Shown here: piece by piece, positions 36,252 to 44,130 of the stretch
How positions within the stretch are numbered: the stretch's first letter is position 1
How the letters are laid out: every line of letters begins with the position of its first letter
Source: JAJPHW01 sp963771505
Lineage (GTDB): Bacteria; Acidobacteriota; Terriglobia; Terriglobales; Acidobacteriaceae
DNA: 64,000 nucleotides
Direction of reading: 5' to 3'
Assembly (NCBI GenBank): GCA_963771505.1
Contig: CAVYTO010000003.1
Location: 82,420-146,419 of the forward strand
Notes under the pieces: generated by a model
Database searches by the model: none
Told to the model about the DNA's origin: nothing
What the model saw: the letters and a program-made list of their open reading frames with translations, nothing else
Position numbers and translations under genes: made by a program

Positions 36252-36652
36252 ATGTCATCTTCTCTCCGTTACCGGATCGGCCTGGCCATCTGCGCGAGCA
36301 TCTTCTTCATTTCCGGTTCGCTGCATTGGATTGCGCCCGCTCCACTCCTGAAAATCATGCCGCCTTTCTTGCCTTGTCCGCTGCGTTTGGTTCAAATCAG
36401 CGGCGCCGCCGAAATCCTCGGCGCGATCGGTCTTCTGTTGCCTCGGTTTCGGCGGGCTGCGGGATTCGGACTGGCAGCGCTGCTGGTAGCTGTGTTCCCG
36501 GCCAACATCTACATGGCGGTCGGCCACGTTTCTTTCAACGGATTCGCAGGGAGGAATGGTTTCGCTGGCTGCGTCTGCCGCTGCAATTGCCGCTGATTTG
36601 GTGGGCGCTCTACTACACGAGGTTGCGCCCTGAAGCGTCGTCGGCGATCTAA
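36252..36652 (+). pseudogene. DoxX-like small membrane protein, frameshifted
   Basis: The first frame (from ATG 36252) encodes a DoxX-like protein with helices around LAICASIFFISGSLHW and LGAIGLLLP, up to PANIYMAVGHVSFNGFAG. The expected ending, EEWFRWLRLPLQLPLIWWAL then YYTR, is read in another frame from base 36551 to the stop at 36652. A single missing base near 36548-36551 explains both halves. It may be a genuine pseudogene or an assembly error. The gene starts three bases after the LysR stop. Confidence 0.8.
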
Positions 36653-36658
36653 CGAACT

Positions 36659-37423
36659 CTACCGCAGCTCCACAATAATTGGCGTGTGGTCTGACGGCTT
36701 TAACTGCGCACGAGGACCGCGATCTATTTCGCAACTCACCAATCGTTCCGCCAAGTCAGGCGACAACAGGAAGTGGTCAATGCGAATCCCTCGATTGTGG
36801 TCGAAGGCTTGCCGGAAATAATCCCAAAACGTGAACTGTCCGCCTTCGCCTTCGTGCAGTGAGCGGAAGGCATCGGTGTACCCAAGCCTCAGCATCTCGC
36901 GATATCGCTCTCGCGGCTCCGGCTGAAACAACGCGTCCCGGATCCACGAGGCAGGCTTGTGGCAATCGATGTCTTCGGGGATAACGTTGAAATCGCCGCC
37001 CACCAGCACTGGCACGTTCTGGCCCCTGAGACTCGTCAAATATTGGATCAGCCGGTCCATCCAGGCCAGTTTGTAGGCGAATTTCTCGGTGCCGACCGGG
37101 TTCCCGTTCGGCAAATAGATGTTCACAATCCGGATGCCGTCGATTTTCACTTCCAGAAAACGGGCGTGGGTGTCCGCTTGGTCACCAGCCAACACTTTGC
37201 CAATAGCCTCGATCGGATGCCGCGACAGCACCGCAACGCCGTTGTACGCCTTTTGCTCGACCGCGATGCTCTCGTAACCCAGATCGGCAAAAGCGGCCGA
37301 CGGAAACTCGGTGCCTTTCAGTTCCTGCAACAGCAAAACATCGGGCGCCCGCTCTTTTAGCCATGCGGTGACATGGTCAAGCCGGGCGCGGATCGAATTA
37401 ACGTTCCAGGTTGCGATTCTGAT
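36659..37423 (-). CDS. xth: Exodeoxyribonuclease III (AP endonuclease), non-canonical start codon
   Basis: It removes abasic-site and 3'-blocked ends in base-excision repair. Motifs are complete when the frame is read from 37423: TWNVNSIRARLDHV with Asn7, LLQELKGTEFP with Glu34, YLPNGNP, GGDFNV, and the final SDHTPI with the catalytic His. The residue numbers Asn7 and Glu34 match E. coli ExoIII. The codon at the Met position is ATC (37421-37423), with GGAG six bases before it. The only later standard start in this region is an internal TTG at 37336 that removes Asn7. A non-ATG start or a lost start codon must be assumed. Confidence 0.88.
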   Translation of the reverse strand: MRIATWNVNSIRARLDHVTAWLKERAPDVLLLQELKGTEFPSAAFADLGYESIAVEQKAYNGVAVLSRHPIEAIGKVLAGDQADTHARFLEVKIDGIRIVNIYLPNGNPVGTEKFAYKLAWMDRLIQYLTSLRGQNVPVLVGGDFNVIPEDIDCHKPASWIRDALFQPEPRERYREMLRLGYTDAFRSLHEGEGGQFTFWDYFRQAFDHNRGIRIDHFLLSPDLAERLVSCEIDRGPRAQLKPSDHTPIIVELR

Positions 37424-37454
37424 ATGCGTCTCCGCTCATGGATATCGACGGCAA

Positions 37455-38003
37455 CTACTTCATCAAGTCGGCTGTGTTAACGATACTCGCAAATTCTCCG
37501 TTCAGACTCGACAAGGCGGAATCGTGCATCTCTTCGGCGGTGTAGTGTTGCCCGCGATTGCCGACTCTCTCAAATGTCGCAGTCGCGTCAGAAACTACGT
37601 AAGTATCGAATCCGTAATTACCCGCCATGCGAACTGTGGTCGAGATGCAATGGTCCGTGGAAAGTCCGACGATCACGAGTTTCTTCGCGCCCATCGCGGT
37701 AAGCCGCTCGCTTAGGTCCGTTCCGATGAATGCGCTGTTCACCTTCTTGGTGATCACGGGTTCTCCGGGCACGGGTTTCGCCTCCGGCTTCACGGCGATT
37801 CTTTCGCCATTAAAAAGGCTTTTCGGATCCGGATTCACGTGATGAACATGGATCACCGGCCAGCGGCTGTCTCGCCACTTCTTTAAGAGCCTAGAGATAT
37901 TGGCTTCCGCTTGCGGATTATTACGCTCGCCCCATCGCGGATGGTCGAAGGCGCGCTGCATATCAACCACAAGCAATACCGCGGAATCATCCTGCATCGT
38001 CAT
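37455..38003 (-). CDS. Isochorismatase-like cysteine hydrolase
   Basis: The 182-residue hydrolase of the isochorismatase/nicotinamidase superfamily has all triad members. Asp14 is in LLVVDMQRAF, Lys86/87 in ITKKVNSAF, and Cys119 in GLSTDHCISTTVRMA after a non-prolyl cis turn. Substrates in the family include nicotinamide, isochorismate and ureido compounds, and nothing here decides between them. It is upstream of the exonuclease III gene on the same strand. Thirty-one bases separate them if the ATC start is used, so cotranscription is possible. Confidence 0.9.
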   Translation of the reverse strand: MTMQDDSAVLLVVDMQRAFDHPRWGERNNPQAEANISRLLKKWRDSRWPVIHVHHVNPDPKSLFNGERIAVKPEAKPVPGEPVITKKVNSAFIGTDLSERLTAMGAKKLVIVGLSTDHCISTTVRMAGNYGFDTYVVSDATATFERVGNRGQHYTAEEMHDSALSSLNGEFASIVNTADLMK

Positions 38004-38164
38004 AAATCCTCGAGCGATTCGCCGCGCAGGCGGAACTTCATTCTAAATTGAAGAAGCGGGAAAGGCCGACACCGGGAGCTGACCAAGGCCTTCTCTGCTA
38101 ACGGCGCCCTGACAGCATCCATTACAAAATCCGTAGCGGGCTGGCCGAGCTTTGCGTCTCCACT

Positions 38165-38205
38165 ACAGAGGCTGCCCCATTCTTGCGTTCTTTGCAAGGA
38201 TGGGC
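38165..38205. repeat. Dispersed 41-base repeat, copy 1 (REP-type hairpin)
   Basis: Identical over 41 bases to the copy at 42149-42189. It contains a hairpin with arms CCCATTCTTGC and GCAAGGATGGG (38176-38204), pairing with one wobble. It is followed directly by a second REP hairpin and the transposase gene. Confidence 0.85.
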
Positions 38206-38211
38206 AGGTGG

Positions 38212-38240
38212 CCCAGCTTTACGTTTTTTGTAAAGCTGGG
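38212..38240. repeat. REP hairpin at the 3' end of the RAYT gene
   Basis: The perfect arms CCCAGCTTTAC and GTAAAGCTGGG enclose a 7-base T-rich loop. It ends four bases from the stop codon of the transposase. The hairpin at 38855-38883 has the same arms in the opposite arrangement of flanks. Confidence 0.88.
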
Positions 38241-38243
38241 GAT

Positions 38244-38798
38244 TCATGCTGCCTGCCGCGAGATTTTCATGCTGGCTTCGCCCCATTGATTGATTCGCAC
38301 TGCGCCCGGCTCTCCGAAAGCGTAACTCCGATAGCTGCTCCAGCGCCACTGCCCGGGGTCCTTCACTAGTCCGCGTTTCACAGGATTCTCGTGCATGTAG
38401 CGCAGCTTCTCGATTCGTTTGCGCGCCGTCCGCACATTGAAGTCATAGAAGCGCGCCTGCCATACGTGTATGGCGCCGACCGCGAACAACTCCTGCTGCG
38501 CTGCCACTCGTCGTTTGCGCACGGATTTGAGCACTCTCCGCGCGAATCCCTGTTTGATCGCCTGCATCACTTTTGAGGGATCGCCTCGTTCCGGCTCGCT
38601 GATCAAAAGATGAATGGGGTCGGGTATCGCGACGTATCCGGCAACGACAAAGGCGTAGCGCAGGCGCACTTCTTCTAGCACTCTAAGAAACAGATCGCGA
38701 CGATGCGGGCTGGCCAGCCAGGGCTGCCGACGATAGCAACTACCCGTGATGTAATGCGAATCGCGTGTACCATAGTAGCCCGTGGGATGATTGGACAC
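38244..38798 (-). CDS. REP-associated tyrosine transposase (RAYT), altered HUH motif
   Basis: This is a 184-residue Y1 transposase of the IS200/IS605-like RAYT group. The catalytic Tyr133 in LRYMHENPVKRGLV and the QWRWSSYRSY end are typical. The HUH motif, normally MPNHVHLL-like, reads IPDPIHLL (Pro61-Ile62-His63), so the first metal-binding His is Pro, one base from CAC. The gene sits between two inverted REP hairpins, the usual REPtron arrangement. The enzyme may therefore be inactive while its REP copies persist. Confidence 0.9.
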   Translation of the reverse strand: MSNHPTGYYGTRDSHYITGSCYRRQPWLASPHRRDLFLRVLEEVRLRYAFVVAGYVAIPDPIHLLISEPERGDPSKVMQAIKQGFARRVLKSVRKRRVAAQQELFAVGAIHVWQARFYDFNVRTARKRIEKLRYMHENPVKRGLVKDPGQWRWSSYRSYAFGEPGAVRINQWGEASMKISRQAA

Positions 38799-38854
38799 GA
38801 TGACAGCCTACCCAACGCCCGACAAGAAAAGCTGTGACTGCCGACCTTGCCGCC

Positions 38855-38883
38855 CCCAGCTTTACAAACAACGTAAAGCTGGG
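38855..38883. repeat. REP hairpin upstream of the RAYT gene
   Basis: The arms CCCAGCTTTAC and GTAAAGCTGGG enclose ACAAACA-type loop bases. With its GGCCACCC flank it is the reverse complement of the hairpin at 38212-38240, so the two bracket the transposase gene as inverted repeats. Confidence 0.88.
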
Positions 38884-38909
38884 CCACCCGCCAGAAGCAA
38901 GCTGGATAT

Positions 38910-39221
38910 GTGGGATATGGAATCGTGACGGCAACATCTGTAGCGGCTCGAGATTTCGTCTCAGGTAAGTCCCCGATACTATCGCTCGCGTTGGAGTCCA
39001 ATCTAGGACACGATGTCAACGATCTAAACAAGTGCGAATATTTAGTTGGAGTAGACTGGCGAAAAACATTTCCCTTGAACGAGCACAAGACATTTCAGGG
39101 CGCATTTGCGAATCAGAATGTGGTCTGCAGACTAAGGGATGCGGCCACAATCGAGTTTCTCAAAACAAGTTTTTCCGTGGAAGATCATGTGGATTCGGTC
39201 GAGAATCGTCTTCTGATATAG
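38910..39221 (+). CDS. Hypothetical protein, probable gene fragment
   Basis: The 103-residue frame starts just after the REP hairpin, with no ribosome-binding site. The C-terminal part, LVGVDWRKTFPLNEHKTFQG followed by AFANQNVVCRLRD, has a conserved look. It resembles the end of larger nuclease-like or unknown proteins, but I cannot name a family. It may be the 3' remnant of a gene whose front was lost at the REP element. Confidence 0.45.
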   Translation: MGYGIVTATSVAARDFVSGKSPILSLALESNLGHDVNDLNKCEYLVGVDWRKTFPLNEHKTFQGAFANQNVVCRLRDAATIEFLKTSFSVEDHVDSVENRLLI

Positions 39222-39276
39222 GCACGACGAAGCGTTGAAGTAAATAAGAACTTCGCACCCCAAGAGGCAAACACGA

Positions 39277-39774
39277 ATGCGACCTTTCTTTCTTGCATCT
39301 ATTGCTGCTTTTCTCGTCTTACCGTCCTTTGCCCAGACGCTTGGAGTGAAGATATTGAATCGTCAGGAGAGCGAGACCGATTACACCTATATCGTGCCCG
39401 GCTATTCAAATTCCACATCGAACATGACGGCTACTTGCTCTGGCGATTCGATTGTGAACTGTAATGGATCCGCAAACACTACAGGTTGGAGCACCCCGGC
39501 TCGGCAAGTGTCTTACTACGTGCGGGGAGCAACTTTTTCGCTTCAATTGCCTGACGGTCGAGTTGCAGTGGTCAACTGTGAAAGTAAATTTAAAGAGCGC
39601 ATGGCTGGCCCTCGTGGAAATCACCGAAGTTGTCGGATGCCGATCGTGGATGATATCGAGGTTGAATTTGATGGAGGCAAGGCAAAACTAAAATGGCCGG
39701 TGAGCCTCGACGGAAAGAAAATGGAGTCCGAAACGTACAAAATCCTCGGAGTGCTCCCGAAGTTGGGTAGTTGA
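39277..39774 (+). CDS. Secreted protein of an acidobacterial family
   Basis: The 165-residue protein has a signal peptide (about 1-19, ending PSFAQ). The mature part has VKILNRQESETDYTYIVPGY, a Ser/Thr/Asn-rich stretch with three Cys (CSGDSIVNC) and the end SLDGKKMESETYKILGVL. I remember closely similar secreted proteins in acidobacterial genomes, all without known function. Paired Cys suggest disulphides. It may be monocistronic. Confidence 0.8.
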   Translation: MRPFFLASIAAFLVLPSFAQTLGVKILNRQESETDYTYIVPGYSNSTSNMTATCSGDSIVNCNGSANTTGWSTPARQVSYYVRGATFSLQLPDGRVAVVNCESKFKERMAGPRGNHRSCRMPIVDDIEVEFDGGKAKLKWPVSLDGKKMESETYKILGVLPKLGS

Positions 39775-39790
39775 TTTCCAAAGAGACCCT

Positions 39791-40129
39791 TTGATTCATT
39801 CGGTTGATACCCAGTTCTGCAGTTTTGGAGACCGCGATCATGGTAGCTGTTCTTTGCCAGATAGCCCGGCCGTTTTCAATCGAAATGGTCTGGGATGCGG
39901 GAGTTTATTTGTTACTGCTCTTGGCACAACTTGGCTGGGCTTCGTGGTGTCCAACGTTGGTATTTTTTTTGTAACCCTCGTCGTGACCCACGTTGCCATA
40001 TGGGTAAGGAATGGCCAATCCGCCATGAAAGACCATGCCCACAAAAACCTCGGCATCGGCTTACTGACATACTGCATCGCTTTCGTTGTGGTTTTCACTT
40101 CCACTTTACTCATACCAATTGATGGTTAA
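39791..40129 (+). CDS. Small membrane protein, start uncertain
   Basis: The frame ends with two convincing helices (VVSNVGIFFVTLVVTHVAIW and IGLLTYCIAFVVVFTSTLLI) joined by a basic loop, KDHAHKN. The first 40 residues from the TTG at 39791 look non-coding, so the real start may be a GTG/CTG further in. The last eight bases overlap the ATG of the next gene, which supports coupling of the two. No family is recognised. Confidence 0.5.
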   Translation: MIHSVDTQFCSFGDRDHGSCSLPDSPAVFNRNGLGCGSLFVTALGTTWLGFVVSNVGIFFVTLVVTHVAIWVRNGQSAMKDHAHKNLGIGLLTYCIAFVVVFTSTLLIPIDG

Positions 40130-40937
40130 GGTGCCTCGTAAAATCTGGCTGGAAGCAGCTACTCAGGCTGTTCCACCCATTCTGCGGGAGCACCTTCCTG
40201 TGCCGCCTTACGCCTTGGAACATACACCGCCGAATGTAGTGCTCATCATGAAGCCCCAAGCGGGAATAACTCTTGACGACGACTATGCGGGCCAGCTCGA
40301 CCTGCAACACAGACGAGAATACTTGATTACCCTTCAGAATCTAAGTCAAAAGCCGATCGAACTGTTCCAAGCTCTTCTGAACTCCCCCGTTCCAATAGAG
40401 GTAGCGAACATTATTTCGTCAACTGGGGTGGGGAATCTTACATTTGATTCCGGAGTCTCAATGGGAATCTCTGCATCCAAAGGCGTCCAAGTAAAGATGA
40501 GCATAAACGGGTGTTCGGGGCATCCCTCGTACACCCTAAAGGCAGTAAACATTGGTGGCCACGGCAGGGCAACAATTGCGATGATCTTGAATAGTTCTCG
40601 GTTCTACTCAACGCAACATGGGCCGTCGCCCCGGCCGCCAGCGGGACAATCTTCCGTGAACGGCGACTTCGTCTATAGTTACGAGGGCAAAAAAATACGT
40701 GTGGAGTACTATGCCCCGCTAACATTAGGAGACGACGACTTGGTTACCTTAGAGAATCGTGAACCGAAACCGAAGGGGCTGTGGCAAACGGCTGGCTTCG
40801 TGATGCTGCCCGGGCCATGTATTCCGGCGGCCCTGTTGTTCCAGCCACTGTCAAACACTAGATTGGACCAATCTTGGAGGAGCATGTGCCGCGCCACTGA
40901 TACGTTGCGTCCCCACTTCGAATACGGGATCCATTAG
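40122..40937 (+). CDS. Protein of unknown function
   Basis: The ATG at 40122 overlaps the end of the preceding membrane-protein frame (ATGGTTAA), giving 271 residues. The protein is soluble-looking, with beta-rich composition. Examples are LDLQHRREYLITLQNLSQKP, GISASKGVQVKMSINGCSG and GKKIRVEYYAPLTLGDDD. No signal peptide, membrane helix or known motif is evident. It may act with the small membrane protein it is coupled to. Confidence 0.6.
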   Translation: MVKVPRKIWLEAATQAVPPILREHLPVPPYALEHTPPNVVLIMKPQAGITLDDDYAGQLDLQHRREYLITLQNLSQKPIELFQALLNSPVPIEVANIISSTGVGNLTFDSGVSMGISASKGVQVKMSINGCSGHPSYTLKAVNIGGHGRATIAMILNSSRFYSTQHGPSPRPPAGQSSVNGDFVYSYEGKKIRVEYYAPLTLGDDDLVTLENREPKPKGLWQTAGFVMLPGPCIPAALLFQPLSNTRLDQSWRSMCRATDTLRPHFEYGIH

Positions 40938-41087
40938 CTCGGTAAAGCGGTTTGCGATAGATGACTACTCATCGCGTTGGCAAGCGTGGTTCTCAACGCA
41001 GTCCTTGCGCGTCATCAGGCTTACGTTATACGCCTGGCGTGGAAACCCTGGAATCGAGTCGACCAGGCGGGCCCTCCGCGGGCATAC

Positions 41088-41834
41088 CTAGTTTCTAAAC
41101 TTCTCCGCATTGGATGATCCGCTGCTGAGAATTTCCTCGACCCGCCTAACGTCCTCTTCAGTGTCGATTCCTACAGTGTCGAACGGCGTTTGGCCTACTT
41201 TGATGGCGACACCGTTTTCCAGAAAACGAAGTTGTTCGAGGCGTTCGCTGCGCTCGAGCGCCGACTCCGGCCACGAGCAGAATGCATCCAGCGCAGTTTT
41301 TCGGTAGGCGTAAAAACCCAGATGCTTCATGTAACGCGGATTTACCCCATCGCGATCATGGGGAATGGTCGCGCGCGAAAAATAGAGCGCTCTGCCGGAG
41401 AGGTCAGTGACGACTTTCACCGCGCCGGGATTCTTCACGTCTTCGGCGGATGCCGGAGTCATGAGCGTTCCGACTTGCACGGCGCTATCGCGCATGACTT
41501 CGAGTAGCGCAGAAATATGTTCGGGTCGGGTCAGTGGCTCGTCGCCTTGAATGTTCAGATAAACGTCGGCGTCAACGCTTTGCGCAACTTCGTGGACGCG
41601 ATCGGTGCCGCTGCGATGCGCTGCGGACGTCAGGCGCGCAGGCCATCCGTTGTCGCGGCAAACTTCCATGATTTCTTCAGAGTCGGTGGCGACGATCACG
41701 TCGTCCAATAGCGGCGAAGACCGAACGGCGCGGTAGACGCGCGAGATCAAAGTCTCTCCCGCGATCGGCCGCAACATCTTTCGCGGCAGCCGGGTGGACG
41801 CCAGGCGCGCAGGAATAACGGCAATCGCTTTCAT
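41088..41834 (-). CDS. kdsB: 3-deoxy-manno-octulosonate cytidylyltransferase
   Basis: It activates Kdo with CTP for lipopolysaccharide inner-core synthesis in the cytoplasm. The 248-residue enzyme has the nucleotide-binding start IPARLASTRLPRKML, the YLNIQGDEPL motif with the catalytic acid, and RYMKHLGFYAYRK. The start at 41834 (MKAIAVIPARL) is chosen over the longer frame. It sits eight bases after the small immunity-like gene. Its presence shows an LPS-bearing outer membrane. Confidence 0.96.
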   Translation of the reverse strand: MKAIAVIPARLASTRLPRKMLRPIAGETLISRVYRAVRSSPLLDDVIVATDSEEIMEVCRDNGWPARLTSAAHRSGTDRVHEVAQSVDADVYLNIQGDEPLTRPEHISALLEVMRDSAVQVGTLMTPASAEDVKNPGAVKVVTDLSGRALYFSRATIPHDRDGVNPRYMKHLGFYAYRKTALDAFCSWPESALERSERLEQLRFLENGVAIKVGQTPFDTVGIDTEEDVRRVEEILSSGSSNAEKFRN

Positions 41835-41841
41835 TCCCCGA

Positions 41842-42048
41842 TCAAGCCCGGATGGGCCGAACATCTTCCCGCAGCGCCATCACCAGCGCGACGATCCATC
41901 CGATCAAACTCCAACCGAGAAAGAAGTTGATCAGCACGATCGTAAGCGTGTTCGGCCTGCTCTTGGCCAGCGCGATGATCGAAGGGAAAAAATAGAAAAC
42001 AAATCCAAACCCGAAAATGGGGAGAAAAATCAGACCCAGGATTGCCAT
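41842..42048 (-). CDS. Small membrane protein, superinfection immunity family-like
   Basis: The 68-residue protein has two hydrophobic segments (about 3-26 and 37-57). The joined sequence PSIIALAKSRPNTLTIVLIN and FFLGWSLIGWIVALVMAL is the signature of the phage T4 Imm-like superinfection immunity family, which is widespread in bacterial chromosomes. A role in blocking DNA entry is known for the phage protein and is not assured here. It lies directly upstream of kdsB on the same strand. Confidence 0.82.
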   Translation of the reverse strand: MAILGLIFLPIFGFGFVFYFFPSIIALAKSRPNTLTIVLINFFLGWSLIGWIVALVMALREDVRPIRA

Positions 42049-42148
42049 GGCCGAGCCTCCTGCCGACTAGGGTAAACCATTCCGGCACGGTTTAGCGTGT
42101 GGGACGGTCGGGGCTTGCATCCCTTCGCATTTCTCCTGATCCACCACG

Positions 42149-42189
42149 ACAGAGGCTGCCCCATTCTTGCGTTCTTTGCAAGGATGGGC
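42149..42189. repeat. Dispersed 41-base repeat, copy 2 (REP-type hairpin)
   Basis: Identical over 41 bases to 38165-38205, 4 kb away. It contains the hairpin arms CCCATTCTTGC and GCAAGGATGGG (42160-42188). A further REP-like hairpin, AGCTTTGC/GCAAAGCT, follows at 42261-42283. Confidence 0.85.
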
Positions 42190-42260
42190 GAGATCGACCT
42201 AAACGCCGGTAATCCTGCCTTCTAAACGCTAAAAAACGTGAGCCATCGCCCGTGTTGCCC

Positions 42261-42283
42261 AGCTTTGCAAGGGGCGCAAAGCT
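42261..42283. repeat. REP-like hairpin upstream of the ABC-F gene
   Basis: The arms AGCTTTGC and GCAAAGCT form an 8-bp stem. The flanking GCCC matches the left flank of the RAYT-associated REPs. Confidence 0.65.
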
Positions 42284-42355
42284 TCGGCATCCGACGTTGC
42301 GGCACGGCAAGCTAGAATCAAAGTCGGGCCATTCCCCGCGAGTTGCTCCTTAATA

Positions 42356-43993
42356 ATGATCTCTTTCTCAAACATCAATAAGCAGTATGGCAAGCAGTTG
42401 CTCTTCGTGGACGCTTCATTCCAGTTGAATCCCGGCGAAAAAGTCGGGCTGGTCGGTCCCAACGGGGCGGGCAAGACAACGCTCTTCCGTATGGTGGTCG
42501 GGGAGGAAACTCCCGACGACGGCGCGGTGTCTGTCCCCAAGAAGCTGACCATCGGCTACTTTCGCCAGGACGTCGAAGAAATGCAGGGCCGTTCGGTGCT
42601 GGACGAAGCGATCGCGGGCAGCGGTCGCGTCGGCGATCTCCATCACGAACTCGAGGCCTTGCAGCGCGAGATGTCCGATCCTGACAAGGCTGATGACATG
42701 GACCGCATCCTTGATCGCTTCGGTCATGTGCAGGAGGAGTATGAGCATTTAGGCGGCTACGCGCTCGAATCGCAAGCGCGTGAAGTGCTCCACGGTCTGG
42801 GATTCAAAGACGATCAGATTGACGGCGACGTGGGCGCTCTCTCCGGCGGGTGGAAGATGCGCGTTGCGTTGGCGCGCGTTCTGCTCGGAATGCCGGATGT
42901 TTTGCTGATGGACGAACCGACGAACCATCTCGATATCGAATCCATCATCTGGCTGGAGCAATTTCTCAAGTCATTTCCCGGCGCGCTGCTGATGACTTCG
43001 CACGACCGTGAGTTCATGAATCGTCTGGTCTCAAAGATCGCGGAGATCGACGGCGGCGAAATCATCACCTACTCAGGTGACTACGATTTCTACGAGCGCG
43101 AGCGAGCGATCCGAGAGAGCAATCAGCAGGCAGCATTCGCCCGGCAGCAATCGATGCTGGCAAAAGAACAGCGCTTCATTGATCGTTTCAGAACGCACGC
43201 GGCCAAAGCAGCCCAGGTCCAGAGCCGCATTAAAGCCCTGGATAAGATCGAGAAGATCGAGCTACCGAAAAAACGCGTGGTGGTGAAGTTTGAGTTTCGT
43301 GTACCTCCGCGATCCGGCGAACAGGTGGCCGTCCTTGAGGATCTGCACAAGAGTTACGGCCCGCGCGTGATTTACGATGGCTTCAATCTCACTATCCGCC
43401 GCGGAGAACGCTGGGCCGTCATGGGAAGAAACGGCGCCGGCAAGACCACGCTACTCAAGATGATTGCCGGAGCAAGTGCTCCAGATGCCGGAAGCGTGCG
43501 GCTCGGCGCCAGCCTGCATATGGGCTACTTCGCGCAGCAATCGCTGGACGTACTCAATCCCGACCACACCGTCGCCGAGCAGTTGCAACAGGATTTTCCG
43601 CAGGACAGTATCGGGGCGCTGCGGAGCCTGGCAGGAGCATTCCAGTTCTCCGGCGAAGACGTGGACAAGAAAATTCGCTCACTCTCCGGCGGAGAAAAAT
43701 CGCGGCTGGCCATGGCACGCATGCTCTACAACCCGCCAAACTTTCTGGTGCTCGACGAACCCACCAATCACCTGGATCTTGCGACTAAGGAAATGCTGGT
43801 GGGCGCGCTGAAAGATTTCGAAGGCACAATGATTTTCGTATCGCATGACCGCATGTTCCTTCGCGGTCTGGGCTCACGTGTGCTCGAACTAGGCGGCGAG
43901 AGCGGCACGGACCGCACTCCCACTGTTTATCCCGGGTCGTACGTTGAGTACGTGCAGAAGCTTGGACATGAGGCGCCGGGGATATATTCGTAG
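42356..43993 (+). CDS. ABC-F family ribosome-associated ATPase
   Basis: This soluble protein has two ABC domains and no membrane part, the layout of ABC-F translation factors (EttA/Uup/YbiT group). Walker A motifs GPNGAGKTT (residue about 36) and GRNGAGKTT, signatures LSGGWKMR and LSGGEKSR, and two DEPTNHLD Walker B boxes are all intact. The interdomain linker with many Arg/Lys (ERERAIRESNQQAAFARQQS) contacts the ribosome in relatives. It may resolve stalled ribosomes or give antibiotic protection. Its last 18 codons are duplicated downstream. Confidence 0.95.
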   Translation: MISFSNINKQYGKQLLFVDASFQLNPGEKVGLVGPNGAGKTTLFRMVVGEETPDDGAVSVPKKLTIGYFRQDVEEMQGRSVLDEAIAGSGRVGDLHHELEALQREMSDPDKADDMDRILDRFGHVQEEYEHLGGYALESQAREVLHGLGFKDDQIDGDVGALSGGWKMRVALARVLLGMPDVLLMDEPTNHLDIESIIWLEQFLKSFPGALLMTSHDREFMNRLVSKIAEIDGGEIITYSGDYDFYERERAIRESNQQAAFARQQSMLAKEQRFIDRFRTHAAKAAQVQSRIKALDKIEKIELPKKRVVVKFEFRVPPRSGEQVAVLEDLHKSYGPRVIYDGFNLTIRRGERWAVMGRNGAGKTTLLKMIAGASAPDAGSVRLGASLHMGYFAQQSLDVLNPDHTVAEQLQQDFPQDSIGALRSLAGAFQFSGEDVDKKIRSLSGGEKSRLAMARMLYNPPNFLVLDEPTNHLDLATKEMLVGALKDFEGTMIFVSHDRMFLRGLGSRVLELGGESGTDRTPTVYPGSYVEYVQKLGHEAPGIYS

Positions 43994-44103
43994 GGATCGT
44001 GAAACGGAGTACGTTCCGTCCGTACGTTGAGTACGTTCAGAAGCTTGGACATGAGGCGCCGGGGATATATTCGTAGGGATCGTGAAACGGAGTACGTTCC
44101 GTC
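43938..44103 (+). repeat. Tandem duplication of 83 bases at the ABC-F 3' end
   Basis: Unit one (43938-44020) covers the last codons and the stop of the ABC-F gene. Unit two (44021-44103) repeats it with one change (CGTGCAG to CGTTCAG). The repeat ends where the IS110-family leader begins. Confidence 0.9.
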
Positions 44104-44130
44104 TGTATGAATGCATAAGTGAAATGAAGA

